DNA of 64,000 nucleotides, taken from Flavobacteriaceae bacterium UBA6268 (GTDB taxonomy: Bacteria > Bacteroidota > Bacteroidia > Flavobacteriales > Flavobacteriaceae). Shown piece after piece: positions 41,374 through 50,812 of the stretch. The notes below the pieces were generated by a model. The model did no database searches and was not told the DNA's origin. It saw only the letters and a program-made list of their open reading frames with translations. A program made the position numbers and the translations under genes. Each line of letters starts with the position of its first letter. The first letter of the stretch is position 1. The stretch lies in NCBI GenBank assembly GCA_002440705.1, contig DJVA01000005.1, positions 9,754 to 73,753 on the forward strand, read 5' to 3'.

Positions 41374-42378
41374 ATGGAACAAACTGCTACCGCCTTTGAC
41401 ATTGGCGCACTGAATGAAAAGATTGAAAAAGAAAGCGCGTTTATCGACATCCTCACTTTGGAAATGAACAAAGTGATTGTGGGTCAGAAATACATGGTCG
41501 AACGCCTCCTTATCGGTCTCTTGGCCCAGGGGCACATCCTTTTGGAAGGAGTGCCGGGACTTGCCAAGACACTGGCCATCAACACCCTGTCCAAAGCAGT
41601 ACACGGTAGCTTCAGCAGGATTCAGTTTACCCCCGATTTGCTGCCCGCCGACGTCGTTGGAACCCTCATCTACAACATGAAGACCAACGACTTCAGCATT
41701 AAAAAGGGGCCCATCTTCGCCAATTTTGTGCTGGCCGATGAGATCAACAGGGCGCCCGCCAAGGTGCAATCGGCCCTGCTGGAAGCCATGCAGGAAAAGC
41801 AGGTTACTATTGGGGAAGAAACCTTCATTCTGGAAAAACCGTTCCTCGTGATGGCCACCCAAAACCCCATCGAACAGGAAGGAACGTATCCGTTGCCTGA
41901 AGCGCAAGTGGACCGTTTTATGTTGAAGACCGTCATCCAATACCCTAAGATTGCCGAAGAGCAACTCATTATCCGCCAAAACCTGAAGGGTACGACCGAA
42001 CAGGTAAACCCAGTGGTGACCTTGGAGCAAATCCATCGCGCCCAACAAGCGGTTCGGGAAGTGTACATGGACGAGAAGATTGAAAAATACATCCTCGATA
42101 TCATCTTTGCCACAAGGAATCCAGAACAATACGGCTTGGCCGATATCAAACCGCTCATCAGTTTTGGGGCTTCCCCAAGGGGAAGTATCAATTTGGCCCT
42201 GGCCGCCAAGTGCTACGCCTTCATCAAACGCAGGGGCTATGTAATTCCCGAAGACGTGCGTGCCGTTGTACTGGATGTGTTGCGTCACCGTGTGGGCATC
42301 ACTTACGAAGCCGAGGCAGAGAATGTGACTTCCGAAGACCTCATCCAGAAAATCGTGAATGTAATAGAAGTTCCCTAG
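41374..42378 (+). CDS. MoxR family AAA+ ATPase, first gene of the bat operon
   Basis: 334 residues from ATG 41374 (another ATG nine bases upstream). AAA+ core: Walker A EGVPGLAKT near 54-62 (the MoxR variant with Ala before Lys), Walker B FVLADEINRAP near 114, sensor 1 MATQNPIEQEGTYPLPEAQ near 160 and a C-terminal lid with SFGASPRGSINLALAAK. MoxR ATPases act with von Willebrand factor A proteins to assemble or activate envelope complexes. Here the DUF58 and BatA-E genes follow in one run, the classical aerotolerance operon layout. Confidence 0.93.
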   Translation: MEQTATAFDIGALNEKIEKESAFIDILTLEMNKVIVGQKYMVERLLIGLLAQGHILLEGVPGLAKTLAINTLSKAVHGSFSRIQFTPDLLPADVVGTLIYNMKTNDFSIKKGPIFANFVLADEINRAPAKVQSALLEAMQEKQVTIGEETFILEKPFLVMATQNPIEQEGTYPLPEAQVDRFMLKTVIQYPKIAEEQLIIRQNLKGTTEQVNPVVTLEQIHRAQQAVREVYMDEKIEKYILDIIFATRNPEQYGLADIKPLISFGASPRGSINLALAAKCYAFIKRRGYVIPEDVRAVVLDVLRHRVGITYEAEAENVTSEDLIQKIVNVIEVP

Positions 42379-42429
42379 GATTTTTATGTGGCAAGAAAAC
42401 GACCAACCTTGATCCTTAAAATCTAAAAA

Positions 42430-43296
42430 GTGGACACCAAAGAGCTTCTAAAGAAGGTACGGAAAATTGAAATCAAGACACGGCGCTTGAGCGATCACGT
42501 GTTTGGTGGCGAATACCACAGTACTTTTAAGGGAAGGGGAATGACCTTCAGTGAGGTACGTCAATATCAATATGGGGACGACGTGCGCAGCATTGACTGG
42601 AACGTGACGGCGCGCTACAACGAACCCTTTGTGAAAGTTTTTGAGGAAGAACGGGAGCTCACCCTCATGCTGTTGGTGGACATCAGTGGCTCCGAGTTTT
42701 TTGGCACCAAGGACCAGTTCAAAAACGAAGTGGTGACCGAAGTGGCCGCTACACTGGCTTTTTCAGCCATGCAAAATAACGACAAGATTGGTTTGATCCT
42801 TTTCTCGGACCAGATTGAATTGTTTATTCCACCCAAAAAAGGAAAGTCGCACGTGCTTCGCATCATTCGCGAATTGCTGGAGTTTGAGCCCCAGAGCACT
42901 AAAACCGATTTGGCCCAAGCCCTTAAATACTTTACCAACGTGATGAAAAAGAAGGCCATTGTCTTTGTGCTTTCCGATTTTATCACCGAGGGCTACGCAG
43001 ACACCCTGAAGATTGTTTCGGGCAAGCATGACGTAACCGGAATCCGTATTTACGACGAAAAAGAAGAGCAGATTCCCAATATGGGGATGGTACAGATGCA
43101 GGATGAGGAAACCGGAGAATTGCTTTTGGTGAACACGCTATCCAAGAGCGTACGCAACCACTACCATGCCTACTACCGTGAACGGGTGGAAGCCTTTAAG
43201 GATGCCTTTCGAAAAAGTGGGGCAGGGGTTGTGGATTGCCGGGTGGACGAGAGCTATGTGAAAAAATTGTTGGGGTATTTTAAACGAAGAACTTGA
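42430..43296 (+). CDS. DUF58 domain protein
   Basis: 288 residues from GTG 42430. N-terminal DTKELLKKVRKIEIKTRR, then the DUF58 hallmark RSIDWNVTARYNEPFVKVFE near 56-75. The VWA-like segment begins LMLLVDISGSEFF near 84, where DISGS supplies a MIDAS-like metal site. KLLGYFKRRT is the C-terminus. Proteins of this family accompany MoxR and are thought to be adaptors for its ATPase; the protein is cytoplasmic. The next gene's start overlaps its stop (TGATG), implying translational coupling. Confidence 0.92.
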   Translation: MDTKELLKKVRKIEIKTRRLSDHVFGGEYHSTFKGRGMTFSEVRQYQYGDDVRSIDWNVTARYNEPFVKVFEEERELTLMLLVDISGSEFFGTKDQFKNEVVTEVAATLAFSAMQNNDKIGLILFSDQIELFIPPKKGKSHVLRIIRELLEFEPQSTKTDLAQALKYFTNVMKKKAIVFVLSDFITEGYADTLKIVSGKHDVTGIRIYDEKEEQIPNMGMVQMQDEETGELLLVNTLSKSVRNHYHAYYRERVEAFKDAFRKSGAGVVDCRVDESYVKKLLGYFKRRT

Positions 43297-44963
43297 TGTT
43301 TGAACATGTGCTGCGGCATTCGATGGTTTTGTGGTTCCGGAATTTATTGATCGGACTGTTATCGCTTTGCGCTTTTGAAATGACACAGGCGCAGGTTACT
43401 TCTGCCATAGATACCACCCAAATCCGTATTGGGGAAGAAATCAACCTGACCATCGAGGCCGTGGCCGACACGACCGCATTGGTACTTTTTCCAGAAGGAA
43501 AGACCTTCGGAAGTTTGGAAGTCATTGATTCGTATAAAATAGATACTGCCCTAGCCGATTCTAAATACCGATTGATTAAACGTTATGGATTAACCCAGTT
43601 TGACTCGGGCCACTACACACTCCCCGCATTGCGGGTGATGATCGGCGACCGAGCCTTCAATACCGATTCGGTAGCCATTGAAGTGCTTGACGTGCCAGTG
43701 GATACAACCCAACAAAAGATGTTCGACATTAAACCCGCCATTGAGGTAAACCGTCCGCCTTTCGATTGGATGTTGTTGTTGTATTGGGTTGCACCCATCT
43801 TGGTTGTTATTGGGTTGGTGTGGTTCTTCCTCCGAAGAAAAAAACTGAAGGAAGCCCGAGAAAAGCAACTTCCTCCCTATGAGGAGGCCATGGTAGCCCT
43901 CCAGCAATTGGATGCTTCCAATTTGTTGAAAGATGAAAAAGAAAAGGAATATTATTCCTCATTAACCGAAATCGTGAAACGGTACTTGGACCGCGAAGTG
44001 GATGACAGGGCCTTGGAGAGTACCAGTGACGAATTGATCGAGCGCTTGTTATTGCATAAGGATGCGGGGCATTTCAAATTTGATCAGGAAACCATTCGCA
44101 AGTTGGATGCCATCCTGAAACGGGCCGATCTGGTAAAGTTTGCAAAGATGCGGCAGGATTTTGTGCAGGCCCAAGCCGATCGTTCCAGTGTGGAAGCCAT
44201 CATCAACGAAACCAAAGAGGCCCTTCCAGAACCCACCGAAGAGGAACTTCGACAAAATGAAGCATATCTGGAACTGTTGGCCAAACGAAAGAAAAGACGG
44301 CAATGGGCTTACGGCATTTCGGGAGCGATTGGAGTACTTTTGGTTGCGGCACTCGTTTATGGAAGCATTACGGGTTTTGACAATTTGAGGGATCGGATTT
44401 TTGGGAATGAAATGCGTAGTTTGGCAGAGGGACGCTGGTACAAAAGCGAGTATGGTACCCCTGCTGTGATTGTGGAAACTCCCGAAGTCTTGAAAAGGAT
44501 CCTGTTGATTCCACAGGACAGTTTACAGCCGTCTCCAAAAAATGAAGCAACCTTTGAGGCAGGAAACCTTAAAGAACCCTTTTACGTGCGGGTAACCACC
44601 ACCAAGCTTTCGCAGCAAGTCGAGGGGCAGCAAATTGACCTGAACCATGCACTGGACCAAGCACTCAATGCCTTGGAGGCGCAAGGTGCCAAAAACATGA
44701 TTGTAAAGCGGGAGGATTTTGAAACGGAAAAGGGCATTAAAGGCCTTAAGGCCTATGGGGAGTTTCATGTGCTGGTTTCGGAAAACAAAGTGCTGAAGGA
44801 AAAAAGTTCCTACGATTTATTGATTTTTGCCCAAGAGGGAGGCCTGCAAACAGTGTTATTGGTGTATCAGGATGATGGCGTGTATGCGGAACAGGTAAAA
44901 AATAGAATCCTCGATTCGGTGGAATTGGAAGTAACCAATGAAGGAACCAAAAAAGAAAGCTAA
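43296..44963 (+). CDS. Bat-operon membrane protein with two membrane segments
   Basis: 555 residues from ATG 43296. Signal peptide (about 1-33, LLIGLLSLCAFEMTQAQ), a beta-rich periplasmic domain with IGEEINLTIEAVADTTALV like the BatD N-terminus, one membrane helix (about 153-172), a cytoplasmic helical region rich in Lys/Glu (about 173-345), a second helix (about 348-368) and a C-terminal domain (EMRSLAEGRWYKSEYGTP onward). It corresponds to the extra, poorly characterised protein between DUF58 and BatA in many Bacteroidota operons. No enzyme motif is visible. It overlaps batA by one base (TAATG). Confidence 0.82.
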   Translation: MFEHVLRHSMVLWFRNLLIGLLSLCAFEMTQAQVTSAIDTTQIRIGEEINLTIEAVADTTALVLFPEGKTFGSLEVIDSYKIDTALADSKYRLIKRYGLTQFDSGHYTLPALRVMIGDRAFNTDSVAIEVLDVPVDTTQQKMFDIKPAIEVNRPPFDWMLLLYWVAPILVVIGLVWFFLRRKKLKEAREKQLPPYEEAMVALQQLDASNLLKDEKEKEYYSSLTEIVKRYLDREVDDRALESTSDELIERLLLHKDAGHFKFDQETIRKLDAILKRADLVKFAKMRQDFVQAQADRSSVEAIINETKEALPEPTEEELRQNEAYLELLAKRKKRRQWAYGISGAIGVLLVAALVYGSITGFDNLRDRIFGNEMRSLAEGRWYKSEYGTPAVIVETPEVLKRILLIPQDSLQPSPKNEATFEAGNLKEPFYVRVTTTKLSQQVEGQQIDLNHALDQALNALEAQGAKNMIVKREDFETEKGIKGLKAYGEFHVLVSENKVLKEKSSYDLLIFAQEGGLQTVLLVYQDDGVYAEQVKNRILDSVELEVTNEGTKKES

Positions 44964-45967
44964 TGTGGGACCAGTTTGAATTTGTGAACCCTGAATTTTT
45001 CTGGCTGCTGCTGGTGCTGCCATTGTTGGTGCTTTGGTACTTTTTCAAACGGTACCAGCAAACAGCGGCTCTCAGGATTTCCAGTATCAAGGGGTTCAAG
45101 ACGTCCAAAAATTGGTTGGCTAAAATCCGCCCCTTGCTTTTTATTCTGCGTTTATTGGCCTTAAGCGCTTTAATTGTTGCCATGGCGCGCCCACGCATGG
45201 TGGACGAGAGCACCAAGATTAAAACCACCAGTGGGATTGACATTGTGATGGCTATCGACGTATCGGCCAGTATGCTGGCCCGAGACCTAAAACCCAATCG
45301 CTTGGAAGCTCTTAAAGATGTGGCTGCCAAGTTCATCAATGCGCGACCTAACGACCGCATTGGACTGGTAGAATACGCAGGGGAAAGCTATACCAAAACC
45401 CCCTTAACGAGTGATAAGGGCATCGTACTTTCCTCTCTGAAAAGCATTACCTACAATACCATCATTGAAGGCGGTACTGCCATTGGGATGGGCTTGGCCA
45501 CAGCGGTAAATCGTTTGAAGGAAAGCCGCGCCAAAAGCAAAGTCATCATCCTTTTGACGGACGGGGTAAACAATACCGGTTTTATCGACCCAAGAACCGC
45601 GGGTGAATTGGCTGTCGAATTTGGGATTAAGGTTTACACGATTGGGCTAGGGACCAACGGCATGGCTGTTTCACCCATTGGATTGTTGCCCAACGGGAAT
45701 TTTCAGTACGGGAATGTACAGGTGGAAATTGACGAAGGTTTGTTGAAGGAAATTGCCCAGACAACAGGTGGAAAGTATTTCCGCGCAACCAGTAATACCA
45801 AGTTGAATGAGATTTACGACGATATCAACCAACTGGAAAAAACCGAGATCGAAGAATTTAAATACAAGAATTACGACGAACAATACCGCCCACTTGCTCT
45901 TTTGGCACTGGGGATTTTGGGATTGGAGTTATTATTGCGGTATACGCTATTTAGAAGTTTTGTGTAA
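44963..45967 (+). CDS. batA: BatA, von Willebrand factor A membrane protein
   Basis: 334 residues. N-terminal membrane helices (about 10-30 and 58-78), then a VWA domain with MIDAS motif DVSAS (in IVMAIDVSASMLARDLKPN, near 94-98), the threonine in KTPLTSD near 147 and LLTDGVNNTG near 195, and a C-terminal membrane helix (LALGILGLELLLRYTLF). In Bacteroides and Leptospira the Bat proteins support growth under oxidative stress. The neighbouring genes overlap by one base on both sides (TAATG), so the operon is translated in tight coupling. Confidence 0.93.
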   Translation: MWDQFEFVNPEFFWLLLVLPLLVLWYFFKRYQQTAALRISSIKGFKTSKNWLAKIRPLLFILRLLALSALIVAMARPRMVDESTKIKTTSGIDIVMAIDVSASMLARDLKPNRLEALKDVAAKFINARPNDRIGLVEYAGESYTKTPLTSDKGIVLSSLKSITYNTIIEGGTAIGMGLATAVNRLKESRAKSKVIILLTDGVNNTGFIDPRTAGELAVEFGIKVYTIGLGTNGMAVSPIGLLPNGNFQYGNVQVEIDEGLLKEIAQTTGGKYFRATSNTKLNEIYDDINQLEKTEIEEFKYKNYDEQYRPLALLALGILGLELLLRYTLFRSFV

Positions 45968-47004
45968 TGTATCAACTGGAGCAACCCATTTATTTTTACC
46001 TACTCTTCGCCATTCCAGTCTTGGCGCTGATGGCTCTATGGTTATTGGTTTGGAGGCATCGTACCCAAAGCAAGTTTGCGAACACTTCCTTACTGAAGCG
46101 CCTGAGCCCCAATCGCTCCATCTTTAAGACCCTATTGAAAGTATTGGTACTGTCGTTGGCATTGGCCTGTTTCAGTATGGCTTTGGTGAACCCTAAGATA
46201 GGGACCAAACTGGAAACCGTAAAAAGGGAAGGAGTAGATGTGGTATTTGCCTTGGATGTTTCCAAGAGCATGCTGGCTGAGGACATTGCGCCAAACCGTT
46301 TGGAAAAGGCCAAGCAACTCATTACCCAGATCATTAATAGTTTGGCGGGGGATCGCATCGGGATCATTGGGTATGCAGGGAGTGCTTTTCCACAAGTTCC
46401 CATCACCACCGATTTTTCTTCGGCAAAACTCTTCCTGAACAGCATGAATACCGACATGGTGTCTTCGCAAGGAACAGCCATTACCGAAGCCATCAATATG
46501 GCCAAGACGTATTACAACGACGAGGAGCAAACCAATAGGGTATTGTTTATTGTAAGCGATGGGGAAGACCACGAGGGCAATGTGGCTGCCATTGCCGATG
46601 AGGCTGCTAAAATGGGCATCAAGATTTTTACCATTGGCGTGGGAACCGTTCAAGGGGCTCCCATCCCCATTAAGCGCAACGGTATTTTGCAGTTTTACAA
46701 AAGGGACGAGAACAACGAGCAGGTTATCACTAAGTTGAGTGAAGACACCCTGAAAGAAATTGCCTCCAATGCCAATGGGGAATACCTAAACGGAAGCAGT
46801 ACGAAAGCCGTGGTGGATGCCGTAACCGCTATCCTGAATGGGATGGACAAAAAGGAATTTGAAGCCAAACAATTTACCGATTTTAAAGACCAGTTTCAAT
46901 GGTTTTTGGGTGGGGCATTATTTTTGCTGGTATTGGACGTGTTGCTTTTGGAGCGCAAAACCGCTTGGTTGCAGAAGTTGAACTTGTTTAATGAAGATGA
47001 ATGA
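45967..47004 (+). CDS. batB: BatB, von Willebrand factor A membrane protein
   Basis: 345 residues. The same plan as BatA: two N-terminal helices, VWA domain with MIDAS DVSKS (VVFALDVSKSMLAEDIAPN near 92-110), VSDGEDHEGN near 197, and a C-terminal helix (FLGGALFLLVLDVLLLE). The periplasmic side probably contacts BatA. It starts within the batA stop and ends two bases before the batC start (ATG 47006). Confidence 0.93.
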   Translation: MYQLEQPIYFYLLFAIPVLALMALWLLVWRHRTQSKFANTSLLKRLSPNRSIFKTLLKVLVLSLALACFSMALVNPKIGTKLETVKREGVDVVFALDVSKSMLAEDIAPNRLEKAKQLITQIINSLAGDRIGIIGYAGSAFPQVPITTDFSSAKLFLNSMNTDMVSSQGTAITEAINMAKTYYNDEEQTNRVLFIVSDGEDHEGNVAAIADEAAKMGIKIFTIGVGTVQGAPIPIKRNGILQFYKRDENNEQVITKLSEDTLKEIASNANGEYLNGSSTKAVVDAVTAILNGMDKKEFEAKQFTDFKDQFQWFLGGALFLLVLDVLLLERKTAWLQKLNLFNEDE

Positions 47005-47005
47005 C

Positions 47006-47875
47006 ATGAAGCAAATACATTTTTTACTTTTCGGCATTTTATATACCTCAAGCTGTTTTTTAACTCTTTCGGCCCAAGAAAAAAGTAAGGAACAGCTCAA
47101 AACCGAAAAGGAAGCCGAAACCTATTTGGCGGAAGGTAGTGATGCCCTTTCGGCCGATAATTTTACCGATGCAGAAGTCAACTACCGTAAGTCTATTGCA
47201 TTGAACCCTTCGGTGGAAGTGGGGAAATACAATTTGGGGAATGCCTATTACAATAAGGCCCAAAACGAAGAAGCGATGCTGCGCTACAAGCAAGCGGCTT
47301 CTGTAGCCACCACCAAACCCGAAAAGCACAAGGCCTACCACAACTTGGGGAATAGTTTCATGAATGCCAAAATGTATCAGGAAGCGGTTGAGGCCTACAA
47401 AAATGCTCTTCGGAACAATCCCAACGATGATGAAACCCGTTACAACCTAGCCTTGGCCAAGGAGATGCTCGAGAAAAACCCACCTCAAGGAGGCGGGGAT
47501 GACGACAAGAATAAGGACAACAAAGAGAACCAAGACCAGAACAAGGATCAACAAAACCAAGACAACCAGAATAACAAGGACCAGAACAACGACAATAAGC
47601 AAGATCAGGACAACAAGGACCAAGGCGATCAAAAGGATAAAAAGGACGGCGATCAGGAGGGAGACAATGAAAAGCAAAAGGAGCCCCAAAAAGATCAACA
47701 AGGAGATGGCGATCAGCCCAAGGACCAAAAGCAGCAACCCGTACCCGGACAGATGTCGCCCCAGCAAATCAAGAATCTATTGGAGGCCATGAACAATGAA
47801 GAGAAAAAGGTTCAGGACAAGATCAATCTGCAGAAGCAAAAAGGAGCAAAAGTCAAACCTGATAAAGATTGGTAG
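47006..47875 (+). CDS. batC: BatC, TPR protein with long charged C-terminal tail
   Basis: 289 residues from ATG 47006, which gives a clean signal peptide (about 1-24); ATGs at 46991 and 46997 are alternatives. Three TPR repeats (about 35-160, KYNLGNAYYNKAQNEEAMLR and YHNLGNSFMNAKMYQEAVEA). From about 165 to 245 the protein is almost pure Asp/Gln/Asn/Lys (DQNKDQQNQDNQNNKDQNND and onward), then PGQMSPQQIKNLLEAMNNEE. The TPR part is a periplasmic scaffold for Bat partners; the tail is probably disordered and varies between species. Confidence 0.9.
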   Translation: MKQIHFLLFGILYTSSCFLTLSAQEKSKEQLKTEKEAETYLAEGSDALSADNFTDAEVNYRKSIALNPSVEVGKYNLGNAYYNKAQNEEAMLRYKQAASVATTKPEKHKAYHNLGNSFMNAKMYQEAVEAYKNALRNNPNDDETRYNLALAKEMLEKNPPQGGGDDDKNKDNKENQDQNKDQQNQDNQNNKDQNNDNKQDQDNKDQGDQKDKKDGDQEGDNEKQKEPQKDQQGDGDQPKDQKQQPVPGQMSPQQIKNLLEAMNNEEKKVQDKINLQKQKGAKVKPDKDW

Positions 47876-47877
47876 CG

Positions 47878-49641
47878 ATGAAAGCAAAACACATTTTATG
47901 GGCTTTCCTTTTCATGCTTACGGCTACGTTTCAAGCACAGGTGAAGTTTGAGGCCAAAGTGAGTAAAAAGAAGTTGGGGATCAATGAGCGTTTAAGAGTA
48001 GATTTTGAGATGAATGAAGATGGCGATAACTTCGCACCCCCCACTTTTGAAGGTTTTCGGGTGGTTGGAGGGCCCAATCAGGCTATCAGTAATTCGTGGA
48101 TCAACGGCAAACGCAGTTTTTCCAAAACCTATTCCTTTTTCCTCGCACCCCAATCCCAAGGGCATTTTACGATAGGGCAGGCCACTGTGGATATTGACGG
48201 ACAAATGTACAAATCGCCTCCGGTTTCCGTGGAGATTACTGCTGCGGTTGAGATCCCCAAAGACGGCAACAATGCCGACTACCTTGCCAGTGAAAACGTA
48301 CACTTGGTGGCTGAGGTATCCAACGACAAGCCTTACCTTAACGAAGCCATTACAGTGGTCTACAAATTGTATGTGTCGAACGAAGTAAATATCACGAGTA
48401 GTTGGCGTGAAATCGACACCCCAAAGTACGCCGATTTTTGGAGTCAGAACATCGATAACCAAGGCAACCTAAAGGTATACGAAGGAAAGTACAATGGAGA
48501 GGATTACCGCTACGTAATTTTGAGAACGACCGTACTGTATCCGCAGAAGACAGGTGAACTTAACATAGAGCCCCTTACCTTGGATGTGCCCATCGATGTG
48601 CGCAGCAACAAGCGGGATATTTTTGGGCGTTATTTGATGACTCGAGTAAATAAGACCATTTCGGCGGGGAACCGAACCATTAAGGTAAAGCCATTGCCAC
48701 AAGAAGGAAAGCCTGAAAACTTCTCAGGTGCCGTTGGTAGTTTTGATTTCAAGGTCAAAACCAATAAAACACAATTGGATGCTAATGAGTCGTTGGAATT
48801 AAAGGTATCCGTATCGGGGGATGGTAATTTGAAGCTTTTCGATTTGCCTCATGTAACCTTGCCCAGTTCCTTAGAGGTGTATGAGCCCACACGGGAAGAC
48901 CAAATCAAAACGCAAACTTCAGGAATGACGGGCTCCATCTCAGAAAATTACACGATTGTCCCTCAGTTTAAGGGCAATTACCCCATTCGCCCCATAGCCT
49001 TTTCCTATTTTGACCCCAAGACTGAAACGTACAAGACCATTTCCTCGGACGAATTATTGATTGAAGTGGAAAACGGGCCACTCACTTCAGCCAACCACGA
49101 AAGCACTACCAATTTGAAAGAGGCCGTGACTCTAGACGCCAATCAGTTTAAGTATATCATGCTAACGCCCAATTTGGTATCCATGAATCGGGAGGATTTT
49201 TTCAAGTCACCTCTTTTTTGGGGGCTTATGGGGGCTCCTTTGGTATTGATCCCTTTATTTATTTTGGTGGGCCGCAAACGCAAGCGGCGTTTGGCCGATG
49301 TAGCGGGCAACAGGCTCCGAAGGGCCAATCAGTTGGCCAAAAAGTACTTGGGAGAAGCCAAAAGGAATTTGGGGCACCAGGATGCATTTTACGAATCGTT
49401 GGAGCGTGCTTTGCACAACTACTTGAAAGCTCAGCTGCAATTGGAAACCAGTGAACTTTCGAAGGATCGGATAGCTCAACTCTTGCAGGAGCGAAATGTA
49501 GAAGCTGGGGTGACAGCAGGATTCATTCAATTACTTAAAAGCTGTGAATTTGCAAGGTATGCCGGGGCTTCGGCGGTTTCGATGAAAAAGGATTACGCTT
49601 TGGCCGTACAGACCATTTCCAATATTGATAAACTAATGTAG
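47878..49641 (+). CDS. batD: BatD, oxygen-tolerance protein
   Basis: 587 residues from ATG 47878, just after the batC stop. Signal peptide (about 1-19, FLFMLTATFQAQ), then repeated beta-sandwich domains typical of BatD (KVSKKKLGINERLRVDFEMN, then FEGFRVVGGPNQAISNS and SFSKTYSFFLAPQSQGHFTI), further Ig-like units, one membrane helix (about 442-462, FFWGLMGAPLVLIPLFILVG) and a cytoplasmic helical tail rich in Arg/Lys. It is thought to form the periplasmic part of the Bat complex. Six bases separate it from batE. Confidence 0.93.
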   Translation: MKAKHILWAFLFMLTATFQAQVKFEAKVSKKKLGINERLRVDFEMNEDGDNFAPPTFEGFRVVGGPNQAISNSWINGKRSFSKTYSFFLAPQSQGHFTIGQATVDIDGQMYKSPPVSVEITAAVEIPKDGNNADYLASENVHLVAEVSNDKPYLNEAITVVYKLYVSNEVNITSSWREIDTPKYADFWSQNIDNQGNLKVYEGKYNGEDYRYVILRTTVLYPQKTGELNIEPLTLDVPIDVRSNKRDIFGRYLMTRVNKTISAGNRTIKVKPLPQEGKPENFSGAVGSFDFKVKTNKTQLDANESLELKVSVSGDGNLKLFDLPHVTLPSSLEVYEPTREDQIKTQTSGMTGSISENYTIVPQFKGNYPIRPIAFSYFDPKTETYKTISSDELLIEVENGPLTSANHESTTNLKEAVTLDANQFKYIMLTPNLVSMNREDFFKSPLFWGLMGAPLVLIPLFILVGRKRKRRLADVAGNRLRRANQLAKKYLGEAKRNLGHQDAFYESLERALHNYLKAQLQLETSELSKDRIAQLLQERNVEAGVTAGFIQLLKSCEFARYAGASAVSMKKDYALAVQTISNIDKLM

Positions 49642-49646
49642 CCGTG

Positions 49647-50405
49647 ATGAAGACATTAAAAAAAATGGTTTTGCTTCCTTTATGCCTGCTTTCCTTTTTG
49701 GGGAAGGCCCAGAACAAAGCCCTTTTTGAACAGGGAAAGGAACAATACAAGGCTGAAAGTTATCAGGAAGCTATCAATTCGTGGAGCAAGATTTTGCAGG
49801 GCGGGGAACATTCGGCAGCTTTGTATTTCAATATGGGAAACGCTTATTACAAGCTCAATCAGGTGGGCCCCAGTATTTACTATTACGAAAAGGCCCTACA
49901 GATGGCCCCCCATAATTCGGATATCCAACACAATTTGGCTTTTGCCCAAAACGCTACGGTAGATGCTATCGAACCGCTTCCCAAAACATTTTTTGCCAAA
50001 TGGAACGAAAAAATCTCCGGCTTGATGGGGTACGATGGTTGGGCTTGGTTTTCGGTAGGGGCAGTATTCCTTTTCGCCTTTTGCTTTTTGAATTACTATT
50101 TTGGGGTACAAAGCCAAAGGAAGCGTCTCTTCTTCGCAGGAAGCTTAGTATCGTTCTTGGTACTGATGGGGGCCTTTTTTATGGCCTTCAGGACCTTTCA
50201 TTCGTTTCAAAATAACCGAGAAGGAATCGTTTTTGCTACGGTGTGTGAAGTGAAAAGCGGTCCAAGAATGAAAGAAGCGACAACCTTTAAGCTTCATGAG
50301 GGAACCAAAGTAACCATACTTGCCGAAGAAGACAACTGGTACCGCATTTCTTTGGCCGACGGAAAAGATGGTTGGTTGCCAGAGGGGGATTTAAAAGAGT
50401 TATAA
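49647..50405 (+). CDS. batE: BatE, TPR and SH3 domain protein
   Basis: 252 residues from ATG 49647 (GTG 49644 is adjacent). Signal peptide (about 1-21), two or three TPR repeats (YFNMGNAYYKLNQVGPSIYY), two membrane helices (about 130-150 and 160-182, AFFMAFRTFHSF after it), and a C-terminal bacterial SH3 domain (VKSGPRMKEATTFKLHEGTK, then EEDNWYRISLADGKDGWLPE). Last gene of the aerotolerance operon. The SH3 module may bind peptidoglycan or a Bat partner. Confidence 0.92.
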   Translation: MKTLKKMVLLPLCLLSFLGKAQNKALFEQGKEQYKAESYQEAINSWSKILQGGEHSAALYFNMGNAYYKLNQVGPSIYYYEKALQMAPHNSDIQHNLAFAQNATVDAIEPLPKTFFAKWNEKISGLMGYDGWAWFSVGAVFLFAFCFLNYYFGVQSQRKRLFFAGSLVSFLVLMGAFFMAFRTFHSFQNNREGIVFATVCEVKSGPRMKEATTFKLHEGTKVTILAEEDNWYRISLADGKDGWLPEGDLKEL

Positions 50406-50445
50406 ATTGTGTATCTTTAGTTCCTAGCTTTCAATAGACAAAGCG

Positions 50446-50745
50446 GTGCGAACTTTTAAAAGTATTCTATTCCTTACCATTTTTACGGTGTATACCTTAA
50501 CACCAACCCTGCTTTTTATCACATATAAAGGGGAAGATACTGTTTGGGCGTCTTCTTCCAATGAAATGGAACCGCAGGATGGGTTGGAACAACCTTCTTG
50601 GGACCAACTCTGTGTTTCGGTATGGGATCAAGACATTCCTTTTTTGATGGTTTTTTTGAATGATAAGTCCAATTGGTATACACCAGTCGTGTATCAGTAC
50701 ATTCCTTCCAATACCCATTCCCCGCCCCCCGAACATTTAGGTTGA
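50446..50745 (+). CDS. Small exported protein of unknown function
   Basis: 99 residues from GTG 50446, 40 bp after batE. An N-terminal hydrophobic segment (SILFLTIFTVYTLTPTLLFI) serves as signal or anchor. A soluble acidic part with EMEPQDGLEQPSWDQLCVSV and a Pro-rich end (SPPPEHL) follows. I know no family. The reading frame is plausible because of the signal-like start and position between batE and the SulP gene, but it is short and could be spurious. Confidence 0.5.
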   Translation: MRTFKSILFLTIFTVYTLTPTLLFITYKGEDTVWASSSNEMEPQDGLEQPSWDQLCVSVWDQDIPFLMVFLNDKSNWYTPVVYQYIPSNTHSPPPEHLG

Positions 50746-50812
50746 ATTTGAATTGTCCTATTATTAATCAATCCTTTTCCATACCAATAGAAAGGGCTAA
50801 ATCCATCCCATC

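Noticed and set aside
41317..42288. A 323-codon minus-strand reading frame opposite moxR
   Set aside because: Antisense shadow; MoxR has intact Walker and sensor motifs and starts a conserved operon.
47447..47767. A Leu/Val/Ile-rich minus-strand frame that looks like a membrane protein
   Set aside because: It is the complement of the Asp/Asn/Gln/Lys repeat in BatC, which automatically gives hydrophobic codons on the other strand.
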